The notes beneath the pieces are model-generated. The model searched no databases, was not told where the DNA came from, and saw only the letters and a program-made list of their open reading frames with translations. Made by a program: the position numbers and the translations under genes. A stretch of DNA of 64,000 nucleotides from Sphingomonas crocodyli (GTDB taxonomy: Bacteria; Pseudomonadota; Alphaproteobacteria; Sphingomonadales; Sphingomonadaceae): assembly GCF_004005865.1 (NCBI RefSeq), contig NZ_SACN01000003.1, positions 310,001 through 374,000 on the forward strand. Reading direction: 5' to 3'. Below, piece after piece: positions 44,328-52,909 of this stretch (the stretch's first letter is position 1; every line of letters starts with the position of its first letter).

Positions 44328-45440
44328 ATGCCTTATATTTACGAACATGAAGACTGGCCCCATTTCCGCTGGAATGGCGACGCGCTCGCGACCAAGCTTG
44401 CCGCCGTGCGTCACCGCCAAGGGTTCCTTTTGGGCCGGATGGGGGCGCTCGGTTTCGAGTCACGCAGCGAAGCTGTACTCACTACTCTCACCGAGACGGT
44501 TCTTAAATCCAGCGAAATCGAGGGTGAACATCTCGATAAGGCGCAGGTGCGCTCTTCGATTGCGCGCCGACTAGGCATGAACATCGCCGGCCTGATCCCA
44601 TCCGATCGGTACGTCGAGGGCGTTGTCGAGATGATGCTCGATGCCACCCAGAATTACGCCAGGCCTCTGACCGCCCAAAGGCTGTTCGACTGGCATGCCG
44701 CCATGTTCCCAACCGCACGCAGCGGGATGACGGCGATCACCGTGGGAGCGTGGCGCAGCGACGAAAATGGACCGATGCAAGTCGTCTCGGGTGCTTTCGG
44801 CCATGAGAAGGTGCATTTTGAGGCACCGGGAGCGCCCGCCGTCGACGCCGAAATGTCAGCATTCCTAGACTGGTTCGAGAGTCGCCAGGAACTCGATCCA
44901 GTCTTGAAAGCCGGTATCGCTCATCTCTGGTTCGTGACGATCCACCCTTTCGAGGATGGCAACGGGCGGATCGCGCGCGCGATCGCTGACCTGGCCCTGG
45001 CACGCTCGGACGAGAGCGCCCAGCGCTTCTACAGCATGTCGAGCCAGATTCGAGCGGAGCGGCGGACCTACTACGAGCTTTTGGAGCGGACACAGAAGGG
45101 CGATCTCGATATCTCGCCTTGGCTGAGCTGGTTTCTCGACTGTCTTGGCCGTGCTTTTGAAGGCTCCGAACAAGCCCTCGCAACGGTGCTGACAAAAGCC
45201 CGCTTCTGGAATCGGCACCAAGGTACCCCGATCAACGAGCGTCAGCGCGCGGTCATAAACCGCCTATTGAATGGCTTTGAAGGCAAGCTCACCAGTTCGA
45301 AATGGGCTAAGCTCACCAAGACATCGAATGATACCGCGTTGCGCGACATCCAAGATCTGATGGGCAAAGGAATCCTTCTTCGTGACGAGGGAGGTGGACG
45401 GAGCACAAGTTACTCGCTGGCCGACGAAGAAATCGGCTGA
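44328..45440 (+). CDS. Fic family protein (AMPylation or related transferase)
   Basis: A 370-residue class II Fic protein. The DUF4172-like N terminus begins YIYEHEDWPHFRW. The inhibitory helix reads SSEIEG with S61 and E65. The active-site motif is HPFEDGNGRIAR with H206. A C-terminal winged-helix-like domain (about 290-365, including KTSNDTALRDIQDLMGKGIL) suggests DNA binding and self-regulation. Fic enzymes transfer AMP or related groups to protein hydroxyls. An earlier start at 44277 would lie inside the second inverted repeat, so ATG at 44328 is preferred. The target is unknown. Confidence 0.88.
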   Translation: MPYIYEHEDWPHFRWNGDALATKLAAVRHRQGFLLGRMGALGFESRSEAVLTTLTETVLKSSEIEGEHLDKAQVRSSIARRLGMNIAGLIPSDRYVEGVVEMMLDATQNYARPLTAQRLFDWHAAMFPTARSGMTAITVGAWRSDENGPMQVVSGAFGHEKVHFEAPGAPAVDAEMSAFLDWFESRQELDPVLKAGIAHLWFVTIHPFEDGNGRIARAIADLALARSDESAQRFYSMSSQIRAERRTYYELLERTQKGDLDISPWLSWFLDCLGRAFEGSEQALATVLTKARFWNRHQGTPINERQRAVINRLLNGFEGKLTSSKWAKLTKTSNDTALRDIQDLMGKGILLRDEGGGRSTSYSLADEEIG

Positions 45441-45522
45441 GGAGGATCAAATAGGGGAGTTGGGGATTGGGTTGCAGGTCAAAGCGCCTGTGGTGATATC
45501 GGTCGTCGCAAGGCCAGTCCGA

Positions 45523-45539
45523 TAACATATCTTATGTTA
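45523..45539. repeat. AT-rich palindrome
   Basis: TAACATA and TATGTTA arms separated by TCT, in the gap after fic (45441-45652). It may be an operator or a weak stem; there is no gene in this gap. Confidence 0.35.
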
Positions 45540-45652
45540 AATAGATCGTATGCGTCAGGGCGTCGCCGAGGGGGTTGCCGCCGGACCAGGCTTCAGGCTT
45601 TGTCCTCACCAGCTGGTCGCTCGAGCCGCATCACGCCCATGTAGGATCTAAA

Positions 45653-46204
45653 TTAGTCGCGCGACCGCCATCGATCGAGTGCGCGGCTATAGTTATCTTG
45701 AGCTTCTTCCACGGCACGCTCCGCGCGCGTCAGCTGCGCACTTTGCCGGGCCTTTAATGCCCGCCGCTGATCACGTAGTTTTGCCTCGCGCTCATCCAGT
45801 TCGGCAAGTTGTTCACGCTGGCGCGCTCGAAGGCGTTCCATCTGCGCCAAAGCCTTTTCGACCGCGGCGCGGCTGGGTCTTGGAGGCAGCTTCTTCCGGC
45901 TCACACCATTTTTCCCCGGATGGGATTGGTCGGAGCGGTCGGCGTTGGGCTGCGCTTCGATTTCGTGTGGCGGCAAGGCCGCGAGCTGCTCAGTCAGCGA
46001 GCCACGCGACACGCGAATAACCTCACCGGGGCGCGCGAGCGGCTTCTCCATCAGGGCTGGTTCGGTCACCTCGCTGGCTCCGCCGCGGGCAAAAAGATCG
46101 TTGGTGCTTCCCCAGGCGCGCAAAGCGGCGGCGCGGCTCGGGGCAGCCACGAACGCGTCATGAAAGCCGGTGGAAGTCCGGAACACTTTCAGCTTTCTAG
46201 CCAA
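45653..46204 (-). CDS. Hypothetical protein with C-terminal coiled coil
   Basis: A 183-residue protein. The N-terminal half (KLKVFRTSTGFHDAFVAAPS, AWGSTNDLFARGGASEV) recurs in sphingomonad hypothetical proteins; the second half (about 105-180) is a long, charged helix rich in Glu, Arg and Gln, a likely coiled coil. TTG start at 46204 with AGGAAGG upstream. No function known. A 15-bp tandem duplication lies just upstream (46217-46246). Confidence 0.78.
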   Translation of the reverse strand: MARKLKVFRTSTGFHDAFVAAPSRAAALRAWGSTNDLFARGGASEVTEPALMEKPLARPGEVIRVSRGSLTEQLAALPPHEIEAQPNADRSDQSHPGKNGVSRKKLPPRPSRAAVEKALAQMERLRARQREQLAELDEREAKLRDQRRALKARQSAQLTRAERAVEEAQDNYSRALDRWRSRD

Positions 46205-46216
46205 CCCACCTTCCTT

Positions 46217-46246
46217 GCTCGTTGGGTTTGCGCTCGTTGGGTTTGC
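46217..46246. repeat. 15-bp tandem duplication upstream of a hypothetical gene
   Basis: GCTCGTTGGGTTTGC occurs twice in perfect succession (46217-46231 and 46232-46246), within 45 bases of the gene start at 46204. It could alter promoter spacing. The 46247-46530 gap has no supported gene. Confidence 0.7.
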
Positions 46247-46530
46247 CGGCGCGGCTGATTATAAATCCGGAGCAGAGAATGGGGTTCCGGCGGCAGGCGG
46301 AAACGCAGCAATCATGGAATGATGGAACCTCGCGGTGACGCGAAGCAGTCAATCGCCGTTCGGTCGGGCCCAATGGATACTGATCGATCTCAACTTCTCG
46401 GAATCTTGCTGTGGCACAAAGTGCGTCTCACCGAATGACGGCGCGGCGACGCAAAGTGCGGCCTCGAAGCGCCAGGCTATCATTACATCGATTCGCAGGT
46501 GGCACAGGGAAAATGGGCCAGCCTTACAGA

Positions 46531-47295
46531 TCAAGCCGCGAAACGGTCATGACTGACTGTCGGCAGAACGCCCAATACCGGGCGCGCATACCAATAGCCC
46601 TGATGATATCGCACGCCCAGCCTTGCTAGGGTCGAAGCCTCCTGCTCTGTCTCGATCCCCTCAGCGATAAGCTGGGTGTCGAGCTCCTCACACATCGTCA
46701 CGATTGCGCGCACGATCACCTGGCGCCGCCGATCGGAATCAATCCCACGGACCAACTCCATGTCGAGTTTGACCTCGTCTGGCTGAAACTTCGCGAACAT
46801 GTCCAAGCCCGAGTAACCGGCTCCGAAATCGTCGACCGCGACGGTGAAACCAATCTTCTTATAAGTGTCGATGATCGCCAGGACGTGGTTGGGTGACCCC
46901 ATCTGCTCATTTTCCGTAAACTCGAAAATCAATCGATCGATTGCTAGGCCGACACGACGCGCGGTTGCTAAGGTTAGCTGGATGCAGGCGAGAGGCGAAT
47001 AGACCGCATTCGGAAGAAAATTGATCGCCAGCTTGGCGTCGGTCTGCATCAGACCGGCACCCATCGCTGTCTCAATCGCCTTGACCCTGCACGCTTGATC
47101 GAAAGCATAGCGATTGACTTCGGTAACACTCGACAAAATGCGGTGCGCGCCTGCGCCGTCAACGCCACGCACAAGCGCCTCATAGGCAAAGATCGAGCGC
47201 GCCTGCACGTCTACGATGGGCTGGAAAGCCATGGCAAAGGGAATTTCAAAGTCCGCGCCGTCGCGGCACCCACTGCAGGCATGTTCCATTCTCAC
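46531..47295 (-). CDS. EAL-domain cyclic-di-GMP phosphodiesterase
   Basis: A 254-residue stand-alone EAL domain. It keeps EAL (E39 in YEALVRG), NFLPN, FEFTENE, DDFGAGYSGLD, the KLDMELVRG lysine and the AEGIETEQE glutamate, so it should hydrolyse cyclic di-GMP. The N terminus carries CSGC, of possible metal or redox interest. No sensor domain is fused; BLUF proteins encoded at 25688 and 49309 could be partners, by analogy to BLUF-EAL fusions. Confidence 0.92.
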   Translation of the reverse strand: MRMEHACSGCRDGADFEIPFAMAFQPIVDVQARSIFAYEALVRGVDGAGAHRILSSVTEVNRYAFDQACRVKAIETAMGAGLMQTDAKLAINFLPNAVYSPLACIQLTLATARRVGLAIDRLIFEFTENEQMGSPNHVLAIIDTYKKIGFTVAVDDFGAGYSGLDMFAKFQPDEVKLDMELVRGIDSDRRRQVIVRAIVTMCEELDTQLIAEGIETEQEASTLARLGVRYHQGYWYARPVLGVLPTVSHDRFAA

Positions 47296-47804
47296 GGTCT
47301 AGCTAAAGGGCATCGGATCTAAAACAACGTGGATCAGGCTACCCTCATTGGTCTTATTCGAGCTTGCCCGCTGCGATTGGCTGCAAGCTGTAAATAACTA
47401 ATAGAATAATATGCTGGGGTGGGCTTGCGAGAACGCGTTGACCTAACCAATTCCAAAGTCACGAGTGAAGCGCGTAATCTGGCCCGTCCAGACTTCCAGA
47501 TAGCTGTACTCCGCGAAAGTCCTCGTATTAGGCTCCGCGCATCTTATGTGCATGGTGTCGGAGATACGAATAGGCGCCAGTCAATCGGTCGCCGTGCACG
47601 TGGCAGCAACGCTCGCGAGGTGAATGATCTGCGCGGGCTTGGCCGGCAAGATATCTCCCGTCCGATCATCCAGTCATCGATGCCGCCTTCAGTCGTGCCG
47701 CCGTATATAGCAGTCCAGCGCTTTGTCGCCGCACACCGCTACTTGCGAGGGAACGTCTCCCATCCGTGCTCGGTTTTGCCTCACGCACTCGAGAGGAGCT
47801 GACG
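47296..47804. other. Non-coding gap
   Basis: About 500 bases without a convincing gene. A plus-strand frame at 47419-47802 is Arg-rich and unlike any family. The stretch includes AT-rich TAAATAACTAATAGAATAATATG near 47391-47413, which could hold a promoter. Confidence 0.4.
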
Positions 47805-48011
47805 ATGGCTGAAGCGCTTCGCAAAGGCACCAAGGTAAAATGGAACAGCAGCGGTGGCATCGCGCACGGCAAGGTCGTGAAGAAGGTGACGAGCGAGACC
47901 AGGATAAAGAACCACAAGGTCGCCGCTTCGGATGACAACCCCCAGGTCATTGTCGAGACCAAAAAGGGTTCCAGAGCAGCGCATAAGCCGTCGGCCCTGA
48001 CCCGGGAATAG
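47805..48011 (+). CDS. DUF2945 (hypervirulence-associated TUDOR-like) protein
   Basis: A 68-residue protein. GTKVKWNSSGGIAHGKVVKKVTS and DNPQVIVETKKGSRAAHKP match the small DUF2945/HVA1 TUDOR-like family, which is widespread and of unknown role. ATG at 47805 has GAGGAG upstream; the earlier start at 47766 is not needed. Possible cotranscription with the next gene, 61 bases on. Confidence 0.88.
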   Translation: MAEALRKGTKVKWNSSGGIAHGKVVKKVTSETRIKNHKVAASDDNPQVIVETKKGSRAAHKPSALTRE

Positions 48012-48072
48012 CAGCAGACCCCCGCGCGGATATTATCCCAGATTACAGCTCTATATCAAAAAGGATACGACC

Positions 48073-48294
48073 ATGAATGACATCAGCAGCATTCCAACCG
48101 CTTCCTCCAAAGTCCAGTCAATTTCGAATAAGAAGACGGCTCTAACCGACGCATTCAGAGAGCATTTCTCGGGCAATGCGCCGCTCACCGACAAGGCGCG
48201 CAGCTTTGCAAAGGCTCGGCCGTGGACGAGCGCCGCTTTCCTGGGGATCGCCGCAATCGGCCTTATCCAGACGCTGCGCGGTGCACAGCGTTAA
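48073..48294 (+). CDS. Small membrane-anchored hypothetical protein
   Basis: A 73-residue protein: a polar N-terminal half, then KARSFAKARPWTSAAFLGIAAIGLIQTLRG, which ends in one hydrophobic helix. The RPW followed by a hydrophobic helix recalls the C terminus of the DUF883/ElaB ribosome-binding membrane proteins, though it is shorter. A clear terminator follows. Confidence 0.7.
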   Translation: MNDISSIPTASSKVQSISNKKTALTDAFREHFSGNAPLTDKARSFAKARPWTSAAFLGIAAIGLIQTLRGAQR

Positions 48295-48321
48295 CCTGTC
48301 GACTAACGCTTACCATATAGA

Positions 48322-48347
48322 CGCCTCGCCTCATGGCGGGGCGTTTT
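48322..48347 (+). terminator. Rho-independent terminator
   Basis: CGCCTCGCC and GGCGGGGCG pair around TCAT with one G-T wobble and are followed by TTTT. It lies 28 bases after the stop at 48294. Confidence 0.75.
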
Positions 48348-48554
48348 GGCTTCCTTGGACAGATCGGCTGCGATCAGCCAACGTAAAAATCGGCAGCAAG
48401 GAATGTATACAGATCGTCGGTCTTTCAATCAGATAGATTTTGAGACGGGGTCAAACCAGTCGCGCCCCCGCTCACGCAATGGCGAGACGGCCGCGACGCC
48501 CAATACGGCCGATTTTCAATCGGACGGCGAGCGTAAACCGTCACGGTCTCGACC

Positions 48555-48890
48555 CTACCGCCCTTCCAGCATTTGAAAGCCTGTCACGAGCACCGGCACC
48601 GCTGCTAGCATGAGCAGGATCAGGGCGGCCATTGCCAGATAGTGCGCAAGCAGCGGCGTTTGCCGTCGGCTCCGCCAAGCCGTCACGATCGAAATCCCGG
48701 CTAGGAACAGGCCGGAGGCAAGCAGGACCGTCCAAAGATAAACCGTACAATCTATGGCCTGCTCAGAACCGCGTGCGGCCACTAGGGGCACCGCCAGAGT
48801 GCTCACGAGCAAGACGGCCAGCCACAAGCCTACCCAGCGACCAATCTTAATCTGAGCCCCCTGCGCAACCCCGGACGACGCTAGGCGCAT
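48555..48890 (-). CDS. Hypothetical inner-membrane protein
   Basis: A 111-residue protein with three transmembrane helices: WVGLWLAVLLVSTLAVPLVAA, VYLWTVLLASGLFLAGISIV and YLAMAALILLMLAAVPVLV. No family recognised. Confidence 0.6.
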   Translation of the reverse strand: MRLASSGVAQGAQIKIGRWVGLWLAVLLVSTLAVPLVAARGSEQAIDCTVYLWTVLLASGLFLAGISIVTAWRSRRQTPLLAHYLAMAALILLMLAAVPVLVTGFQMLEGR

Positions 48891-49056
48891 TCATCCGTTT
48901 AACGCGGCAGGCTATGGGGCCATCACCTGTACTGCGGCAAGCGGCGAAATTGATCCGGGACCGAATACCGGTCCACTGCTCTGCAGCAATTGTGCTCACC
49001 ACGTCATAATAGTATGTTGGAAGAGGCCAGCAGCACGCCGGCCGGAGGGGCTACCG

Positions 49057-49224
49057 ATGGCGGGGAACGACCTGGAATATTATCGCGCCCGCGAGGCGCA
49101 TTGCCGCAGTTTGGCCGAGCAATGCACTGATGCTGCGCAAACGCGCATTCATCTTTCCTTGGCAGAGCTCCACCGTAAGCGATGTGCAGATATCGAGAGT
49201 AGGTCGCGCACCGAAAAAGTCTGA
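49057..49224 (+). CDS. Short helical hypothetical protein
   Basis: A 55-residue protein reading MAGNDLEYYRAREAHCRSL then a helix AAQTRIHLSLAELHRKR. ATG has CGGAGGGG upstream (49043-49050). It belongs with the small helical proteins at 40857, 54215 and 54806: a residue pattern of charged helix, small residues, then HxxLA. Function unknown. Confidence 0.65.
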   Translation: MAGNDLEYYRAREAHCRSLAEQCTDAAQTRIHLSLAELHRKRCADIESRSRTEKV

Positions 49225-49308
49225 TCGGCCGATCGCTCCTGGCGATTGCCGATAAATCCATCCCCACTTGCCGTTGGCCTGAGCTTTAGGGTCGGCGCCG
49301 GAGAAATT

Positions 49309-49722
49309 ATGCTCCAGCTAACCTACATAAGCACCGCGGCCCCATCGCTTTCCATCTACGATGCCGAGATGATCCTGGAGACGTCCCGTCGCAATAATAG
49401 CCATGCCGGCCTCACCGGGCTGCTGGTGTTCGACGGAACCCGATTCCTGCAAGCCCTCGAAGGCGATCAAATTCCGGTAGAAGACACGTATCTGCGTATC
49501 TGTGCAGATACGCGACACAGGGCCGTGGTCGAGCTCTCGCGGCGGTCCGTCAACGCGCGCCAGTTCGGCGGATGGGCTATGGCCTCTCAGGTGATTGGCC
49601 CGATAATAGGAAAGGGCGACATCGTAGGCACCGTCGATGCGCTCACTGAAACAATCCCTGAGCCCAACACTCGCGCGCTGTTTCGCAGCTTTGCCAGACT
49701 TCGGGCAGCATGGCCTGATTAA
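49309..49722 (+). CDS. BLUF-domain blue-light sensor (second copy)
   Basis: A 137-residue BLUF protein, strongly alike along its whole length to the one at 25688. FAD-contact residues are Y6 in LQLTYIS, N30 in RRNNSHAG and Q48 in RFLQALEG. No output domain. ATG at 49309 is the last start before the conserved strand; the longer frame is spurious. Within an accessory region, it may be an acquired or duplicated copy. Confidence 0.92.
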   Translation: MLQLTYISTAAPSLSIYDAEMILETSRRNNSHAGLTGLLVFDGTRFLQALEGDQIPVEDTYLRICADTRHRAVVELSRRSVNARQFGGWAMASQVIGPIIGKGDIVGTVDALTETIPEPNTRALFRSFARLRAAWPD

Positions 49723-50000
49723 CGCTGTGTGGGCGCGACGAGATAGCTCGGTGTGCTTAAGCGAGCATCCGACTGCGTACGCCGCTGCGTACCCGCATAC
49801 CGCGCCTTGTCCTTGCCTTGATATAGGTCGCCGGCTCCTGCAGCGTCTTTTGCCCCGACACGGGGCGGATATCGAAGACCCCCCGCGTCACCCAGCTGAG
49901 GCGCGTCGCCATACCGCAACCCGGTCATCGTCACTTCCTTCGGCTGTGCGGCCGCATCGCGGATCTTGCGGAAGATGGCGACTGGCATGGTCATCGTCAC
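49719..50000 (-). CDS. Doubtful hypothetical protein
   Basis: A 93-residue frame with IFRKIRDAAAQPKEVTMTGLRYGDAP at the start and an Arg/Gln-rich end. No domain is recognised, and it may be a remnant or a chance frame. Confidence 0.25.
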   Translation of the reverse strand: MTMTMPVAIFRKIRDAAAQPKEVTMTGLRYGDAPQLGDAGGLRYPPRVGAKDAAGAGDLYQGKDKARYAGTQRRTQSDARLSTPSYLVAPTQR

Positions 50001-50325
50001 ATCGCTGCCTGTTGTCGTCGCTCAGGACGATCTGCCTCTTGACCCTTCCGTGGCGAACGTCCTCATTTCAGACGCGCCCTCTCATCTTCAAGAAATAAGT
50101 GCCGCCGCGCGCCTGCCGTGCGCCTTCTGCAGAGCGCTGTAAGGCTTGCTGCCGTGCGGAGCCGAGATATTCGACGCGGGGCGGTCGCCGAACACAAACG
50201 TCCTCAGATGGAACCATTTCTGACCATATATCCGCGATAATCGGGGCGGGTTTTGAACAACGGCTTTCTCATACGCACCGGCACCTTTCGCCGGTTAAAC
50301 GCAGACACAGCTGGGAAGGCGGGCC
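50001..50325. other. Gene-poor stretch
   Basis: No credible open frame or element was found between the doubtful gene at 49719-50000 and the frameshifted gene ending at 50326. Confidence 0.35.
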
Positions 50326-50573
50326 TTAGCTAACGTCGGCAAACTCGTCGTCGATGCCGATCGCCTCGACTTGGCTGATCAGGCGGCGGCGCACACAGTC
50401 GAGCACCCTCAGCTCGTAAATATTGGTGCCGTTCCAGCCGTAGTCTTCCCGACCCAGGAGCCATTACGCCCGAGCGGGGTGAAAATCTTCAGCGCGACCC
50501 ACGTGTATGCTGGCGCCGCGTCCCGATCCCACGCCGCTAGCCCATCCAGCAAGTTTTCGAGAGCAAAGGACAA
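50326..50573 (-). pseudogene. Frameshifted small gene of unknown family
   Basis: From a TTG at 50573 the minus strand reads LSFALENLLDGLAAWDRD then YTWVALKIFTPLGRNGSW; a frame change near 50450 is then needed to continue as REDYGWNGTNIYELRVLDC and ISQVEAIGIDDEFADVS before a TAA at 50326. Both parts are protein-like and together make about 82 residues. The 248-base span is not a multiple of three, so it is either a pseudogene or a sequencing slip. Confidence 0.5.
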
Positions 50574-50679
50574 GACTTTTTCCCCGATAGTCTAAAGATC
50601 GATGCCTAAACTCTTGGTTGCAAACATTTCCTTGGATACTCGTTTTGGGTAAACGGCTATTAAGCAGCAGGGACTGAAC

Positions 50680-50886
50680 ATGCATCACTTCGAATCATCT
50701 CGGCCGGGTGCGCCGTTCGTCGTGAGCGCGTGCGCGGAATTTCACGGATCTTCCTGCCCGGCCTGCCGCGACGCCAGTGTTTTTGCAGCTTTGGATCAGG
50801 TTGCTGAGCGCGGAGGGAGCGGTGTCACAACACTAACGGCGCCGACCGTCGCAAGTATTGAACAGCCGGCCCGGTCGGACCCTTAA
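50680..50886 (+). CDS. Small hypothetical protein (weak)
   Basis: A 68-residue frame with a CPAC-type pair (SSCPACRDASVF) and AALDQVAERGG helix. AGGGA lies upstream of the ATG. No family is recognised. Confidence 0.35.
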   Translation: MHHFESSRPGAPFVVSACAEFHGSSCPACRDASVFAALDQVAERGGSGVTTLTAPTVASIEQPARSDP

Positions 50887-50937
50887 AGCGAAACTCCTTA
50901 GTTGCGGGTCGCCATTGGCGACGTCATTCAACCCGCT

Positions 50938-51216
50938 ATGCCGAAGACCATCATCATCGACGATAGCCGTTCCGGACGAGCCGTCGTTGGCGACGTGGTT
51001 CGCTTCAATGCTGTCGACCGCCACGGGCCGCTTTCGATCGACATCAATCTGTTGGCGTGGACCGTCTTGCGTGATCGCAATCCTGACATTCGAGATGCAG
51101 CAAAGGCCGTTGCCGCGCTCGCGCCTGATGGTGCCTGGCGCAAACTTGATGGCGCCCGCAACCTGCTCGTCACGCTCGGCCCACTCGTAATCGAGGGTGG
51201 CGCTCCCTTCCTCTAA
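50938..51216 (+). CDS. Hypothetical protein (strand uncertain)
   Basis: A 92-residue frame: GRAVVGDVVRFNAVDRHGPLSIDINLLAWTVLRDR then a helix and LLVTLGPLVIEGG. The minus strand carries a rival open frame (50833-51300) of similar plausibility, so the coding strand is not settled. Confidence 0.35.
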   Translation: MPKTIIIDDSRSGRAVVGDVVRFNAVDRHGPLSIDINLLAWTVLRDRNPDIRDAAKAVAALAPDGAWRKLDGARNLLVTLGPLVIEGGAPFL

Positions 51217-51439
51217 CGCGCTCATTCGCAGCCCCTGATCGGGTTGCGTGCAGTGTCTGCGCGATCGGTGAGCTGGACCGGCTTCCAGCATCAGGGCCAT
51301 CCCGCACAGCGTATTTATGCAACGCCAGAAGCCAGCATTACGCAGGCTGTCGAAACCGACCGCGCGGCGTTGCAGGCGGGTCAGGCTCGCGGTGAAATCA
51401 ACGAGGCGTGCCGTGCAATTCGCCTCATCATCATAGCAA

Positions 51440-51700
51440 TCATGCCCTGCCTGATAGGTCGGTCACCCGTTGTTCGCTGGCCTGTTTCAAGCAAGCGTAC
51501 ACCCAGTTAGAGAACGGGTGCGTCATGTCTACGCGAGGTCCCCATTCAAAAATATTCTCGGTTTGAAACCTCGTCGTGCCAGCGAAGGCAACCGCGCCGC
51601 CGTCGTAGCAGATGACGCATCCATCAAAAGTACAGTTGGTGAAAGTGTTGCCATCCAGATAGACGACATCATCGATGAATGTCCGACCCGTGAATTCCAA
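51440..51700 (-). CDS. Hypothetical protein with pentapeptide-like strand
   Basis: An 86-residue protein with GNTFTNCTFDGCVICYDGG, recalling pentapeptide-repeat or beta-helix turns, and a terminal helix SNWVYACLKQASEQ. The start is taken as TTG at 51700 with GGAG upstream; a longer ATG frame begins at 51832. Function unknown. Confidence 0.5.
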   Translation of the reverse strand: MEFTGRTFIDDVVYLDGNTFTNCTFDGCVICYDGGAVAFAGTTRFQTENIFEWGPRVDMTHPFSNWVYACLKQASEQRVTDLSGRA

Positions 51701-52255
51701 TGGATTTCTCCGTCTGCAGAGGCCCGTCCGATCACAACAATCGATGTCGGCAACTTGATCGTTGGAGCGGAGTAGGAGGTCGGACGTTGGCGGCGCGTCC
51801 GCACATCTTTCCAGCCTCCAGGGAAATGCCACCGAGAGGCGCGGCCGAGACGATCAGAAATGGAAGAGACGCTGGCGCCTCGACGCAGGCCGTGACCCGC
51901 ATCCAAAGGCAACACTCTGGAGCTATCTAGATATGTCCAACGCCAACGCAGTGGGATGCTTGCGCGACCGCCATCAGCATGACCCGGACATTCTACGGCT
52001 GGAATGGGGCGGTTGACCGCCGTTAGGGTTGGCGGCTGGAAAACGCGTGAAGGCCCAAAGGCCGCGCGAATGCAAGCGCCTTACGGTGAAGTATTAGCGT
52101 GTTCGCATTGCGAGCGCGAGAGCCCTCGGATACTGATCGGGCGGACACTTTTTTGAGGCCCTGCCGGGGTCATCGCCCGTTTAATGCGCATGCCGACCGG
52201 GATTGGGAGAGCATAGCAATGCTCGCTCTAGCACCGCATCTCCTAATGTTATAAA
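51701..52255. other. Gap before the AbiE locus
   Basis: About 550 bases with no credible gene. Open frames here are Arg/Gln-rich and unsupported. Confidence 0.35.
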
Positions 52256-52286
52256 TCCTCGGAGATTATGAGCAGCACTCCGAGGA
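52256..52286. promoter_or_regulatory. Inverted repeat overlapping the abiEi start
   Basis: Arms TCCTCGGAG (52256-52264) and CTCCGAGGA (52278-52286) are perfect and enclose the ATG at 52268. AbiEi antitoxins are known to repress their own operon through upstream inverted repeats, so this may be the operator or an RNA hairpin hiding the start. Confidence 0.55.
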
Positions 52287-52909
52287 AAACTAACAACGCA
52301 AAGGGCACGCAGAGCAAGCGCGCCCTAATTCTGCTCGATCGACATGGCATAATGCGAACGCGCGAACTGGTCGCCGGAGGGGTCGCCGCCACCACGCTCA
52401 GCCGCATGGAAAAGGACGGCATCATCCAACGGCTGTCGCGCGGCCTCTATCAACGCAGCGATGCGGCGACCGACATCAACCATGACCTTGCGGAGGCCGC
52501 TAAAAGGGTGCCGAAGGGGGTTATTTGCCTGACGTCAGCGCTCGCTTTCCACGAACTCACCGATCAGATTCCACACCGCATTTGGCTCGCGATCGGCGCA
52601 AAGGATTGGCAGCCAAGCGACAACGGGCCTAGCCTACGGATCATTCGCCTCACACAAACGCTGCTCCAGCGCGATATCCAAACCCACATGATCGACGGCG
52701 TACCCGTCCGGATCTTCAACATCCCCCGAACCCTCGTTGACTGCTTCCGATTCCGCAAATCGGTCGGGCTGAGCGTCGCGGTCGAAGCCCTGCGCGACGC
52801 GCTCAAGACCCGACGCACGACCGCCGCGGAGATTGCCGATCGCGCGCATCAGTCCGGCAGCTGGACGATCATCCGGCCGTATCTCGAGGCCTATACGATC
52901 GATGGCTAG
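52268..52909 (+). CDS. abiEi: Type IV antitoxin, AbiEi family
   Basis: The protein (213 residues) has an N-terminal winged helix-turn-helix (GIMRTRELVAGGVAATTLSRMEKDGIIQRLSRGLY) and the C-terminal antitoxin domain (PKGVICLTSALAFHELTDQIP, VRIFNIPRTLVDCFRFRKSVGL). It would both repress its operon and counter the AbiEii nucleotidyltransferase toxin. The gene is intact; its partner just downstream is broken, so it may now be an orphan. Confidence 0.92.
   Translation: MSSTPRKTNNAKGTQSKRALILLDRHGIMRTRELVAGGVAATTLSRMEKDGIIQRLSRGLYQRSDAATDINHDLAEAAKRVPKGVICLTSALAFHELTDQIPHRIWLAIGAKDWQPSDNGPSLRIIRLTQTLLQRDIQTHMIDGVPVRIFNIPRTLVDCFRFRKSVGLSVAVEALRDALKTRRTTAAEIADRAHQSGSWTIIRPYLEAYTIDG

Noticed and set aside
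47419..47802. Open frame of 127 codons
   Set aside because: Arg/Ser-rich with no hydrophobic core or family resemblance, and no convincing ribosome binding site.
50833..51300. Minus-strand open frame opposite 50938-51216
   Set aside because: Possible, but the plus frame looks slightly more protein-like; neither is convincing, so only one was listed at low confidence.
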